DNA of 64,000 nt from Fulvivirga maritima. Its GTDB lineage: Bacteria; Bacteroidota; Bacteroidia; Cytophagales; Cyclobacteriaceae. How positions within the stretch are numbered: the stretch's first letter is position 1; every line of letters begins with the position of its first letter. Position numbers and translations under genes: made by a program. The stretch spans positions 247,501 through 311,500 of the forward strand of contig NZ_CP089980.1 of NCBI RefSeq assembly GCF_021389955.1. Direction: 5' to 3'. The notes under the pieces were generated by a model. The model saw nothing but the letters and a program-made list of their open reading frames with translations, had not been told where the DNA came from and did no database searches. Positions 55,403-63,432 of this stretch are shown here, piece after piece.

Positions 55403-56380
55403 TTAATTGTCATGCTGCCGACTACTATATCTTTTCTCTTTCCATTGCTTCAGCTCTTCTTTCATGGCATTTAATTCCTCTTCTGTAAATTCCACATCTA
55501 TGACACTTTCCAGATCAGGTTGCCCGGCATCTACCCAGCAGGTATACCAGAAATCGCCAACCATTTTCACTGCGCGCCGCATCTGTCGCTCTACCATTCC
55601 ATCAAGCATCTGATGATATTCTTCCGAAAACTCCCTTGAATATACTTTTATAGTAGCGCTACCTCTGGTTTCAAAACTATATTTCTTGTCTTCCTTTAGT
55701 TTTTCTGAGGCCATTATTTCCATAGAAAGAACCGAATCCAGTGCTTCATGGGCATGAACCACGCCTTCCCAAATAGCCAATTGTGCATTATCTAAATATT
55801 CGGCCCGTCCGACAAAAAAATCATAATCCTCCGAGAAAAGCTCTGACAACCGAGACTCCCATAAGCCATGAATTCCCCGTTGCCCGGTAAGCTGACCATT
55901 ATAATTTTCTGTGGTATGTAATGGCACATTAGCATCTGCAATGTAATGACCTATTTCTGCTGATAACCTTAAAATACTTTTTCCATCTCTGATTCGCATA
56001 GCATCCGTAAGCCACCCTTTCATTCTATACACATGCCAGGGCACTATTCCATATGCCTTTAAAGTATCTTCTGTATATTTTTCTACTGCATCTTGCCAAT
56101 ACCTGGGCATTGTATACACGGCACTATCTCCATAAACGTCTACATCTATAAAATGCCTGGACGCCTCTCCTTCTACTGCATACCTTCTTTTATCCGGATT
56201 AACCGCATTTTCTGTTAAATAGCGGATGTTATGTTTATAAAAACCTATCATTTCTACAGGCAGGGTAAACACTGCCAAACGACTAATTTTTTGATGCCCA
56301 TAAAAACCCCAGTACTTATTAAAAGCCGAAAGGATTAGGAAAAGCAGCGAGAAGACCATTTTTTTGATGAAAATTCTCAT
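55403..56380 (-). CDS. Secreted zinc-dependent phospholipase C-like protein
   Basis: 325 residues. Signal peptide-like N-terminus, then WGFYGHQKISRLAV. Zinc ligands follow the phospholipase C/S1-P1 nuclease pattern: His in SRHFIDVDVYG, the HxxxD-x5-H segment GHYIADANVPLHTTE, and HGLWESRL where the final Glu (not Asp) favours the phospholipase C branch. Bacteroidota proteins of this kind are usually annotated only as zinc-dependent phospholipase C family. Ends 4 nt from the convergent SRPBCC gene. Confidence 0.82.
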   Translation of the reverse strand: MRIFIKKMVFSLLFLILSAFNKYWGFYGHQKISRLAVFTLPVEMIGFYKHNIRYLTENAVNPDKRRYAVEGEASRHFIDVDVYGDSAVYTMPRYWQDAVEKYTEDTLKAYGIVPWHVYRMKGWLTDAMRIRDGKSILRLSAEIGHYIADANVPLHTTENYNGQLTGQRGIHGLWESRLSELFSEDYDFFVGRAEYLDNAQLAIWEGVVHAHEALDSVLSMEIMASEKLKEDKKYSFETRGSATIKVYSREFSEEYHQMLDGMVERQMRRAVKMVGDFWYTCWVDAGQPDLESVIDVEFTEEELNAMKEELKQWKEKRYSSRQHDN

Positions 56381-56429
56381 TTATGAGTGGGTATACATAT
56401 TTTATTAAAAAATTATTCTTAAAATAGAT

Positions 56430-56460
56430 TTTGCATATAATAGAATAACCTCTATCTTTG
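56430..56460 (+). promoter_or_regulatory. Consensus promoter of rpsT
   Basis: TTTG at 56430-56433, a spacer of exactly 19 nt, and TATCTTTG at 56453-56460: a perfect Bacteroidota TTTG-N19-TAnnTTTG promoter, 43 nt before the rpsT ATG. Confidence 0.85.
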
Positions 56461-56503
56461 CACACTCAAAATTAACAAGAGCGAAGTCGAATAAATATCA
56501 GAT

Positions 56504-56755
56504 ATGGCAAATCATAAGTCAGCATTAAAAAGAATCAGATCTAATAATGCAAAAAAATTAAGAAACAAGTATCAGCATAAAACAACCAGAACTTACGTTA
56601 GAAGGTTAAAAGATACTACTGATAAATCTGAGGCGCAGGAATTGTTGAAAAAGGTTACATCTATGCTAGATAAATTAGCTAAAAAGAATGTAATTCACCG
56701 CAAAAAAGCTGCTAACCAAAAGTCTAAACTAATGAAATTAGTTAACAGCCTTTAA
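56504..56755 (+). CDS. rpsT: 30S ribosomal protein S20
   Basis: 83-residue basic helical protein binding 16S rRNA. Starts MANHKSALKRIRSNNAKKLR, the invariant S20 N-terminus, and has KNVIHRKKAANQKSKLMKLV near the end. Single gene with its own perfect promoter and terminator. Confidence 0.97.
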   Translation: MANHKSALKRIRSNNAKKLRNKYQHKTTRTYVRRLKDTTDKSEAQELLKKVTSMLDKLAKKNVIHRKKAANQKSKLMKLVNSL

Positions 56756-56775
56756 TTAGTAAGGAAAGATATTAG

Positions 56776-56808
56776 AAGCCTTATCTCACCAGAGGTAAGG
56801 CTTTTTTA
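56776..56808 (+). terminator. Intrinsic terminator after rpsT
   Basis: AAGCCTTATCTC and AGAGGTAAGGCTT form a 12-bp hairpin (one wobble/bulge) with loop ACC, followed by TTTTTTATT, 21 nt after the rpsT stop. Confidence 0.82.
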
Positions 56809-56868
56809 TTATCATTTTACCTCAAAAAGTAATAACTTATATATCATCCAACCATTAGCGGATGATTT

Positions 56869-57564
56869 ATGAGCACCTCAGATTACTTAAACATCAAAAG
56901 CTGGGCAGAGGAAGATCGCCCCAGAGAAAAACTCCTCCTCAAAGGACGGGCTGCACTCTCTGAAGCCGAACTCATAGGCATACTGATCGGCTCCGGCACT
57001 AAATCTCTTTCTGCAGTAGATTTAAGCAAACACATTTTAAGCGAAAATGGCAATGACCTGAATCAACTGGCTAAGCTTTCAGTAAAAGACCTGATGAAGT
57101 TTAAAGGCATTGGCGAAGCTAAAGCCATAAGCATAGTTAGTGCACTAGAGCTAGGTCGCAGAAGAAAAGAAACTGAAGCAGTAAAAAAGCCTCAAATAAC
57201 CTGCTCCGAAGATGTTTACAAAATAATAGCACCCGAGTTATTAGATAACCGCCATGAAGAATTCTGGATCTTAATACTCAACCGCCGGAATATGGTCATC
57301 AAAAAGCAACTCATCAGCAGCGGCGGCGTCTCCGGCACGGTGGCAGACCCTAAAATTATATTCAAATCAGCCCTGGAGGAACTGGCCTGTGGCATAATAC
57401 TAATCCACAACCACCCATCAGGCAACCTCAACCCGAGCCAGCAAGACATCTCGCTTACCAAAAAAATGAAAGAAGGTGGAAGACTTTTAGAAATCCCTGT
57501 ACTAGATCATATCATTTTCACTGACAATGGCTATTTTAGCTTCGCAGATGAAAACATACTTTAA
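56869..57564 (+). CDS. radC: RadC family JAB-domain protein
   Basis: 231 residues. An N-terminal helix-hairpin-helix region (about 20-105: EAELIGILIGSGTKSLSAVD, MKFKGIGEAKAISIVSALEL) and a C-terminal MPN/JAB metalloprotease-like fold with the zinc motif GIILIHNHPSGNLNPSQQDI and a later VLDHIIFTD. Once linked to DNA repair; the real function is unclear. ATG 56869 is unambiguous. DUF1684 gene follows after 3 nt. Confidence 0.95.
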   Translation: MSTSDYLNIKSWAEEDRPREKLLLKGRAALSEAELIGILIGSGTKSLSAVDLSKHILSENGNDLNQLAKLSVKDLMKFKGIGEAKAISIVSALELGRRRKETEAVKKPQITCSEDVYKIIAPELLDNRHEEFWILILNRRNMVIKKQLISSGGVSGTVADPKIIFKSALEELACGIILIHNHPSGNLNPSQQDISLTKKMKEGGRLLEIPVLDHIIFTDNGYFSFADENIL

Positions 57565-57567
57565 AAT

Positions 57568-58173
57568 ATGAGTAGAAACAAGGGGATAATTGGCGCTGTA
57601 GTAGTAGTGGTTATCATCATATTTATATATTCATTTCAAGGACAATCGCCCGAATCATACAAAGCTGAAATAGATAAAAAACGGGAAGCTCAGGAGTCAT
57701 TTATGCGCAACTCCAATGAATCTCCTTTTGTGGAGCAAAACATTAAATTTGAAGGTCTTAAATTCTTCCCTCCAGATCAAAAATATAAGATTAAAGCTCG
57801 GTTTACCCCCAAAGAAAACCCTGAAGTAAGGGAGTTAGCTACCAGCGAAGGTGAACCGGAAGAATACCTGGAGTACGGTTATGCCACTTTTACACTTGAC
57901 GACAAAGAACAGCAGCTTCTCATAATGGAAAATGTACAGGAAGGAGTGCTATTCCTGGCTTTTGCTGATGAAACCAGTGCCGCAGAAACCTATGGTGGAG
58001 GCAGATACCTGGAGCTTAAACATGATGGAGGTAAGAGTATTTTGCTAGACTTTAACCTGGCTTACAACCCTTACTGCGCTTACACTGCAGGCTATAGCTG
58101 TCCACTACCACCTAAAGAGAACTTGCTAACAGTAGCCATTAGAGCTGGAGAGAAGACTTATAAAGATTTGTAA
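57568..58173 (+). CDS. DUF1684 domain protein, membrane-anchored or secreted
   Basis: 201 residues. One hydrophobic N-terminal segment (about 7-24, IIGAVVVVVIIIFIYSF) acts as anchor or signal. The DUF1684 body shows SPFVEQNIKFEGLKFFPPD, FLAFADETSAAETYGGGRYL and the diagnostic FNLAYNPYCAYTAGYSCPLP with its two cysteines, then LTVAIRAGEKTY. Function unknown. Translationally close to radC (3 nt), then the IS element begins 67 nt after its stop. Confidence 0.88.
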   Translation: MSRNKGIIGAVVVVVIIIFIYSFQGQSPESYKAEIDKKREAQESFMRNSNESPFVEQNIKFEGLKFFPPDQKYKIKARFTPKENPEVRELATSEGEPEEYLEYGYATFTLDDKEQQLLIMENVQEGVLFLAFADETSAAETYGGGRYLELKHDGGKSILLDFNLAYNPYCAYTAGYSCPLPPKENLLTVAIRAGEKTYKDL

Positions 58174-58231
58174 GAATGTAAAACATAGGCAATCCAAAAC
58201 TCTGCCTCGGATATATTCATCAAAATTCTTA

Positions 58232-58240
58232 ATTTTATAA
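58232..58240. repeat. Left target-site duplication of the IS element
   Basis: ATTTTATAA (58232-58240) recurs exactly at 59633-59641, directly abutting the two IS ends. A perfect 9-bp duplication implies a recent, simple insertion. Confidence 0.9.
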
Positions 58241-59632
58241 CACTAGTGTCCGACTAAACTCTGGTCTAAGAAATTTTAGCGATTCTAAGCAAAAATAAAG
58301 TGGTTTTCTTCTAATCTGGAAAAGTGAGCCCTCTATGGACTAAATAAAGGGTATTGATTGGTTTTATATATTGTTTTTTGAAGTTCTAGGTCTGGATTGT
58401 TTAGAAAGCGGGTAAGGTGAACATAGGCCATCAAGTGAAACCTTACCAATGAGACCATATTAGAGAAGGCCCATCTTTTTTTGATCTGTTTTCGGACTAC
58501 TTCCATCAATAATAGACAGATCAGGGCACTCCAAATTTGGATCTCAATAGCATTTTGGTTGTCCCCCAGAAAATATTTGAGAGGAAAGTTCTGCTTCAGC
58601 TTTTTAAATAAAAGCTCTATCTGCCATCGGTATTTATAAATGGCCGCTATTGTGGCTGCTTCCAACTCCATATTATTGGTCATAAACACTAATAATTTAT
58701 TATTGAGGTCATCATAATAGGCTATTCTTCTATTTTGAAGCTCTTGCACTTGTCCATCAGTCTTGAAACTGATAACAACTTTTTCATCCTTAAGTACACA
58801 AAAGTCTTTATCTTCAGGCAGTTCTAGCTCATCTATTGATTGATATCTGGCATTTTCCTTCATTCTAGTAATGTAAAATATCCCTTGATGACTCCATTGT
58901 GCGTATTGTCTATAATCGATATACCCTTTATCCATCACCACATAGGATCCTTCTGGGAGTTGTAATTGCTTTAAAAATGTATGATCATGCTGACTTCCCT
59001 TGGTCAACCGTACTAAACATGGCATTAATTCTGCCGCATGAATCATTACATGAGCTTTAATGCCTCCCTTGCTTTTGCCATCTTTTCTAGGGCGTCCTGC
59101 TACCTTGAGAATATCTTTAAACAGACTAATAATCGTTGAATCAACAATATAAAGTTTATTGAGAACTTCCATTCTCAAGCGGCTGTCCGGCAAAAGGTGC
59201 CGATACTTTTTAAACAATTTCATGTAAATGTCTGCAAAGACTATACTACTGCGTTTTTTGTTGCTATCTGATAAAGTGGAACGTCTGGGTATAAATTGAA
59301 TACCTAAATGGATCAGCTTGTTTTGGCAGGCCAAAAGCCCCGTAGTAAGCTCTCTGAGAGCACTTGCCCCACTGAAACAGCAGTATAACATGCTTACTAG
59401 GTGATGCCAAGTATTCAATCTCTTGTAATATCTGTCAGATTGGTATTTTGATATTATTTGATTTAACACCGATTTATCTATCAGCGATAATAGTTGAGAA
59501 AAGATTGGCTGTCCGTAGAAATATGTATTTTTACTCATGTGTGATTTTTTGTTGTGGTAAACCGAAAATACACATTATGGGGCACTCTTGAAATTATTCA
59601 GAGGCCCCTATCTTTTTTCTCGGACACTAGTG
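58241..59632. mobile_element. Intact IS4-family insertion sequence, 1392 bp
   Basis: Ends are perfect 13-bp terminal inverted repeats: CACTAGTGTCCGA at 58241-58253 and TCGGACACTAGTG at 59620-59632; the outermost 8 bp (CACTAGTG) are themselves palindromic. Flanked by 9-bp direct repeats ATTTTATAA. A single full-length transposase ORF lies on the minus strand. Inserted between a DUF1684 gene and a decayed toxin-antitoxin locus, without interrupting a recognisable gene. Confidence 0.93.
58333..59538 (-). CDS. IS4-family transposase
   Basis: 401 residues. An N-terminal DUF4372-like domain (about 1-95: FSQLLSLIDKSVLNQIISKY) precedes the DDE nuclease. Catalytic residues: Asp133 in LYIVDSTIISLF, Asp203 in YVVMDKGYIDYRQY, Glu308 inside the YREK signature Y301-x2-R304-x3-E308-x6-K315 (YKYRWQIELLFKKLK), as in IS4 elements. 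Full length, no frameshift, so probably functional. Confidence 0.95.
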   Translation of the reverse strand: MSKNTYFYGQPIFSQLLSLIDKSVLNQIISKYQSDRYYKRLNTWHHLVSMLYCCFSGASALRELTTGLLACQNKLIHLGIQFIPRRSTLSDSNKKRSSIVFADIYMKLFKKYRHLLPDSRLRMEVLNKLYIVDSTIISLFKDILKVAGRPRKDGKSKGGIKAHVMIHAAELMPCLVRLTKGSQHDHTFLKQLQLPEGSYVVMDKGYIDYRQYAQWSHQGIFYITRMKENARYQSIDELELPEDKDFCVLKDEKVVISFKTDGQVQELQNRRIAYYDDLNNKLLVFMTNNMELEAATIAAIYKYRWQIELLFKKLKQNFPLKYFLGDNQNAIEIQIWSALICLLLMEVVRKQIKKRWAFSNMVSLVRFHLMAYVHLTRFLNNPDLELQKTIYKTNQYPLFSP

Positions 59633-59641
59633 ATTTTATAA
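59633..59641. repeat. Right target-site duplication of the IS element
   Basis: ATTTTATAA, identical to 58232-58240, immediately follows the right terminal repeat. Confidence 0.9.
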
Positions 59642-59659
59642 TAACTTGACAGAATTGAT

Positions 59660-59881
59660 ATGGATTTAAAATCTATTAAAATTGACCTCATACATTGGCT
59701 TACAGAGCTACAGGATCCAGACATCCTAAAACAGCTATATAGCTTCAAAGAAAAACAAGAAAATGAACTTTCTGAAGATCATAACACGCTACTAGATCAG
59801 CGGCTTGATTCTTACAATAAAAATCCAGATACTGTCATCGAATGGAGCAAAGCAATGGAAGATCTTGAAAAAGATCTATGA
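59660..59881 (+). CDS. Type II antitoxin-like (addiction module component) protein
   Basis: 73 residues, acidic, helical. The C-terminal half DHNTLLDQRLDSYNKNPDTV followed by IEWSKAMEDLEKDL matches the small antitoxins that pair with RelE/ParE toxins: a Leu-Asp-x-Arg-Leu helix and a terminal Trp-containing helix. Its stop overlaps the next ATG (ATGA), as in intact toxin-antitoxin operons. Begins 27 nt from the IS end, so its native promoter may have been displaced by the insertion. Confidence 0.72.
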   Translation: MDLKSIKIDLIHWLTELQDPDILKQLYSFKEKQENELSEDHNTLLDQRLDSYNKNPDTVIEWSKAMEDLEKDL

Positions 59882-59940
59882 CCTATAAGCTAAACTTGAC
59901 CCCAGATGCCTATCAAGATATCAAGGATAACACACTCTAG
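59878..59940 (+). pseudogene. Truncated RelE/ParE-type toxin
   Basis: ATG at 59878 overlaps the antitoxin stop. MTYKLNLTPDAYQDIKDNTL then stops at TAG 59938-59940. The opening is that of RelE/ParE-family toxins (basic strand, Pro-Asp-Ala, x-Asp-Ile-Lys helix), which normally run to about 95 residues. No continuation is recognised; the frame after the stop gives a second short stretch ending at 59982. Apparently a decayed toxin, leaving an orphan antitoxin. Confidence 0.6.
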
Positions 59941-60065
59941 CAGATCACCCTTAATTTGGAAGAAGCGTTTGTAAAATATTAATCTGATTTAAACACCTGA
60001 TCACAAGCGCGTTAAATAACCTTCCAAAAAAAATCATTTAACCATCCTTAAAAGCTATAAATGTG

Positions 60066-60073
60066 TAATTTTG
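60066..60073 (+). promoter_or_regulatory. Candidate -7 promoter element of pheT
   Basis: TAATTTTG matches TAnnTTTG exactly, 39 nt before the pheT ATG. The expected -33 position does not match TTTG, so confidence is moderate. Confidence 0.5.
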
Positions 60074-60112
60074 CTGACTTAACATTTTAGCAAATAAACG
60101 GCATTTTAAAGC

Positions 60113-62530
60113 ATGAAAATATCTTTAAACTGGCTTAAAGAATATATAGATTTAAATCAGTCACCTGAAGAACTTGGTAAAATTTTAACTGACACTGGAC
60201 TGGAAGTAGAAGGTCTGGATCCTTTTGAACAGGTAAAAGGAGGCCTGAAAGGATTAGTAGTAGGAGAAGTACTTACCTGCGTACCTCACACCAATGCAGA
60301 TAAACTTAAAGTAACCACTGTAGACTTAGGTGGCGATGCTCCCACACAAATTGTTTGCGGAGCTCCTAACGTTGCTCAGGGACAAAAGGTGATAGTAGCT
60401 ACAGTTGGCGCTACTCTTTATCCTGAAGGACATGAGCCTTTCCAAATCAAAAAGGCAAAAATAAGAGGCGAAGTATCTCAAGGAATGATCTGCGCTGAAG
60501 ATGAAATTGGCTTAGGCCAAAGCCATGCAGGTATTATGGTACTAGATACTGACTTGCCAAACGGAACTCCGGCAGCAGAGTATTTTGACCTTACTGATGA
60601 CACCATCATAGAAATAGGCCTTACTCCTAACCGTGCTGATGCTGCCTCTCACATTGGTGTAGCCAGAGACCTAAAAGCAGCGCTTAAGCAAGAAGTTAAA
60701 TGGCCTGACGTTTCTGCTTTCTCAGTTGATAATACTAATAGTAAGATCACGGTATCTGTAGAAAATGAAGAGGCTTGCCCACGTTATTCAGGCATTTCTA
60801 TCAGCAATGTAAGCGTAAAAGAATCCCCTGAATGGCTTCAGATAAAACTGAAAACATTAGGACTAGAGCCCATCAATAACGTGGTGGATATCACCAACTT
60901 TGTGCTTCATGAAACAGGCCAGCCACTCCATGCTTTTGATGCCAGCCAGATAAAAGGCGACAAAGTAGTGGTGAAGACCTTATCTGAAGGCACTAAATTC
61001 ACTACTTTAGATGATAAAGAAAGAAAATTAAAAGCTGCCGATCTAATGATCTGTGATGGTGAAGGTAATGGTATGTGCATCGCCGGAGTATTTGGAGGAA
61101 AAGGATCTGGAGTTAAAGAAAGCACTACAGATGTATTTCTTGAAAGCGCCTACTTCTCTCCTGACTACATCCGTAAAACCGCTCAACACCATCAGCTAAA
61201 AACTGATGCTTCTTTCCGCTATGAAAGAGGAACAGATCCTAACATAACTGTTTACGCACTTAAAAGAGCGGCTTTACTTATTAAAGAACTAGCCGGAGGA
61301 GAAATCAGCTCAGAAATTACTGACCTGTACCCTACTCCTATTGAAGACTTTAAAGTTCCTGTGAAATATAAAAACGTTCACCGCCTAATCGGCAAGGACA
61401 TTTCTAAAGACAGGATAAAAGAAATATTAACGCTGCTAGACATCAAAATCACTGAAGAAACAGAAGACAGCTTCCTGGCTCTTGTTCCTCCATACAGGGT
61501 TGATGTACAAAGAGAAGCAGATATTGTAGAAGAAATTTTAAGGGTGTACGGATTTAACAATGTAGACCTTCCAGATCATGTACAAAGTGATTATTTGGCA
61601 GAATTCCCTTCTACAGATAAAGATAAAATACAGAAAACCATCACCGAACTGCTGGTAAGCCAAGGTTATTACGAGATTTTAACTAACTCACTTACCAAGC
61701 CTCAGTATGCTGAGAATGCGCCTGAGCTTAATGAAAAAGAGAGTGTACAAATTCTCAACAAGCTAAGCGAAGACCTGGCAGTATTAAGACAGAGCCTGCT
61801 ACATACCGGACTTGAGGTGGCGGCTTATAATATTAACAGAAGGCAGTCTAACTTAAGACTATTTGAATTTGGTAAAAGCTACTTCCATATTGAAGATAGC
61901 TATGTAGAAAAGCAAAAGCTTGCTATTTACCTTACCGGAGATATTGAAAACGAAAACTGGATCAACAAGAGCCGAAAAGTAACTTTTCATGACCTTTACC
62001 AAACAGTAACTTCTGTAATCAGCCGTTTAATATCAAAAGAAGTAACTACAGATGTTACTCATGATTCGCCATTTGCATATGGTTTGGTGGTAAAACTAGG
62101 TCAGAAAGAACTGGCCAAACTAGGAAAAGTAAACACCTCTACTTGCAAAAAAGCAGGTATAAAACAGGAGGTATTTTATGCTGAAATAGATTGGAACCTT
62201 TTAATGAAAAAGGCCGCTAACAGCGTAACATTTGAAGAAGTATCTAAATTCCCTGAGGTAAGACGTGACCTTTCATTGGTGATTGATAAGAAAGTGACCT
62301 TTGAAGAAATCAAAGCCCTTGCTACAGGTAAAAATCAGAAGTTCATTAAAGCGATTAATGTTTTTGATGTGTATGAAGGAGAAAACATTGGCGAAGACAA
62401 AAAAGCCTACGCCATAAGCTTCACGCTGGAAGACAAAGAAAAAACCTTAACTGATAAGGTGATCGATAAAACAATGAACAATTTGATTCGGTTATTTGAA
62501 AATAATCTTAATGCTATTATCCGGAAGTAG
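60113..62530 (+). CDS. pheT: Phenylalanyl-tRNA synthetase beta subunit
   Basis: 805 residues. Forms an alpha2-beta2 enzyme with PheS (not in the window) that charges tRNA-Phe. Domains: N-terminal MKISLNWLKEYIDL; EMAP-like tRNA-binding domain (about 40-150: VVGEVLTCVPHTNADKLKV); B3/B4 editing domain (IGLTPNRADAASHIGVARDL, FVLHETGQPLHAFDASQI, SAYFSPDYIRKTAQHHQL); B5 (RIKEILTLLDIKI and VPPYRVDVQREADIVEEILR); and C-terminal FDX-ACB anticodon-binding domain (SKFPEVRRDLSLVIDKKVTF). Full family length. Possibly transcribed from a -7 box at 60066. Confidence 0.97.
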   Translation: MKISLNWLKEYIDLNQSPEELGKILTDTGLEVEGLDPFEQVKGGLKGLVVGEVLTCVPHTNADKLKVTTVDLGGDAPTQIVCGAPNVAQGQKVIVATVGATLYPEGHEPFQIKKAKIRGEVSQGMICAEDEIGLGQSHAGIMVLDTDLPNGTPAAEYFDLTDDTIIEIGLTPNRADAASHIGVARDLKAALKQEVKWPDVSAFSVDNTNSKITVSVENEEACPRYSGISISNVSVKESPEWLQIKLKTLGLEPINNVVDITNFVLHETGQPLHAFDASQIKGDKVVVKTLSEGTKFTTLDDKERKLKAADLMICDGEGNGMCIAGVFGGKGSGVKESTTDVFLESAYFSPDYIRKTAQHHQLKTDASFRYERGTDPNITVYALKRAALLIKELAGGEISSEITDLYPTPIEDFKVPVKYKNVHRLIGKDISKDRIKEILTLLDIKITEETEDSFLALVPPYRVDVQREADIVEEILRVYGFNNVDLPDHVQSDYLAEFPSTDKDKIQKTITELLVSQGYYEILTNSLTKPQYAENAPELNEKESVQILNKLSEDLAVLRQSLLHTGLEVAAYNINRRQSNLRLFEFGKSYFHIEDSYVEKQKLAIYLTGDIENENWINKSRKVTFHDLYQTVTSVISRLISKEVTTDVTHDSPFAYGLVVKLGQKELAKLGKVNTSTCKKAGIKQEVFYAEIDWNLLMKKAANSVTFEEVSKFPEVRRDLSLVIDKKVTFEEIKALATGKNQKFIKAINVFDVYEGENIGEDKKAYAISFTLEDKEKTLTDKVIDKTMNNLIRLFENNLNAIIRK

Positions 62531-62643
62531 GATAAGTAAAGTTTAATCTTTAATTTACATTTTAAATGACTAGTAACATTAGTTAATAATGCTTACTATA
62601 GAACACTCAAAATGTAATAATGGAGGTCAATTTATAAATAACA

Positions 62644-62940
62644 ATGAATAACGATCAGCTCAAAGCTAGCTTACAAACTCTTGAACGTAAGATTAATTTA
62701 TTATTGGGTGACCATAAGGCGCTGAAACTAGAGATTTCTAAACTTCAGGAAGAAAATCAGGAGTTGCACACGGTGCTAAAGCAGAAAGATGAGCAGATCA
62801 ACAACTTTCAAAATAAGATTAAAATTAGTAAGATTGTAAATAATATAGATACGGAAGAAGGTAACACTTCTGAGTTAAAGAGGAAGATTGACGATTATAT
62901 TAAGGAGATTGATAAGTGTATTGTACACTTAAGTAAATAA
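62644..62940 (+). CDS. Coiled-coil protein, ZapB-like by context
   Basis: 98 residues, nearly all helix. Heptad-like repeats run through about 8-65 (LKASLQTLERKINLLLGDHK, LKLEISKLQEENQELHTVLK, EQINNFQNKIKI). Sequence similarity to E. coli ZapB is not visible beyond coiled-coil composition; the immediate upstream position to zapA (11 nt) suggests a ZapB-like partner in FtsZ-ring organisation. A homologue in front of zapA is common in Bacteroidota. Cytoplasmic. Confidence 0.7.
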   Translation: MNNDQLKASLQTLERKINLLLGDHKALKLEISKLQEENQELHTVLKQKDEQINNFQNKIKISKIVNNIDTEEGNTSELKRKIDDYIKEIDKCIVHLSK

Positions 62941-62951
62941 TACCGCTCCAT

Positions 62952-63236
62952 ATGGACGAACTTTCAATAAGAATAAAAATTGCCGATAGAGAATACCCCA
63001 TGAAGGTAAAGGTGGAGGATGAGGCCAGGGTACGCAGTGCCGGTAAACAAATTAATGAAAGAATTAGATCTTATAGAGAACAATTTGGCATAGATGATAA
63101 ACAAGATCTCTTAGCCATGGTAGCATTTGATTGTCTGGTTGACAAAATGGAGTCTGATGAAAAACAGCACAATATAGATGATAGTGTTGTTGATAAAGTA
63201 AAGCAACTTAACAACCTGATAAACCAATCCTTATAA
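62952..63236 (+). CDS. zapA: Cell division protein ZapA
   Basis: 94 residues. FtsZ-ring cross-linking protein. Start MDELSIRIKIADREYPMKVK, then VEDEARVRSAGKQINERIRS and the C-terminal helix with DLLAMVAFDCLVDKMES, the ZapA pattern. Eleven nt after the coiled-coil gene, and upstream of rny by 196 nt. Confidence 0.92.
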   Translation: MDELSIRIKIADREYPMKVKVEDEARVRSAGKQINERIRSYREQFGIDDKQDLLAMVAFDCLVDKMESDEKQHNIDDSVVDKVKQLNNLINQSL

Positions 63237-63240
63237 ATCA

Positions 63241-63420
63241 TTCCTTCCGCTTTAGCAGGATTTACCTTTTTCTGTAATTCGATTAACAGTGCGTGTTAGT
63301 TACAGAAGAAAAGGAAACATATGGCTTATAAATTTATAAAAACAAAGGTAAATCTAACCAATTTGGCTTTTGGGCTATCTGCCGGGCTTCTGTCACACCC
63401 ACACCACAACCTAACATCAT
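63241..63420 (+). ncRNA. Candidate structured RNA in zapA-rny spacer (6S-like position)
   Basis: GGATTTACCTTT (63258-63269) pairs with AAAGGTAAATCT (63344-63355), a 12-bp outer stem. Inside, CTGTAA (63272-63277) pairs with TTACAG (63300-63305), and within that TAACA pairs with TGTTA around GTGCG (hairpin tip). CCTTTT on the left can also pair with AAAAGG after TTACAGA. The order zapA-RNA resembles the zapA-ssrS (6S RNA) neighbourhood of proteobacteria, but the identity is not proven, and a 33-codon ORF overlaps it. Confidence 0.45.
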
Positions 63421-63422
63421 AA
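63321..63422 (+). CDS. Possible 33-residue small protein in zapA-rny spacer
   Basis: ATG 63321 to TAA 63422 encodes a short peptide starting [20 protein letters not shown], with a basic N-terminus, a moderately hydrophobic centre and a His-rich end (SHPHHNLTS). AAGGA a few bases upstream could act as ribosome binding site. It overlaps the proposed RNA structure, so both may not be real. Low certainty. Confidence 0.3.
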   Translation: MAYKFIKTKVNLTNLAFGLSAGLLSHPHHNLTS

Positions 63423-63432
63423 ACGTATAACA

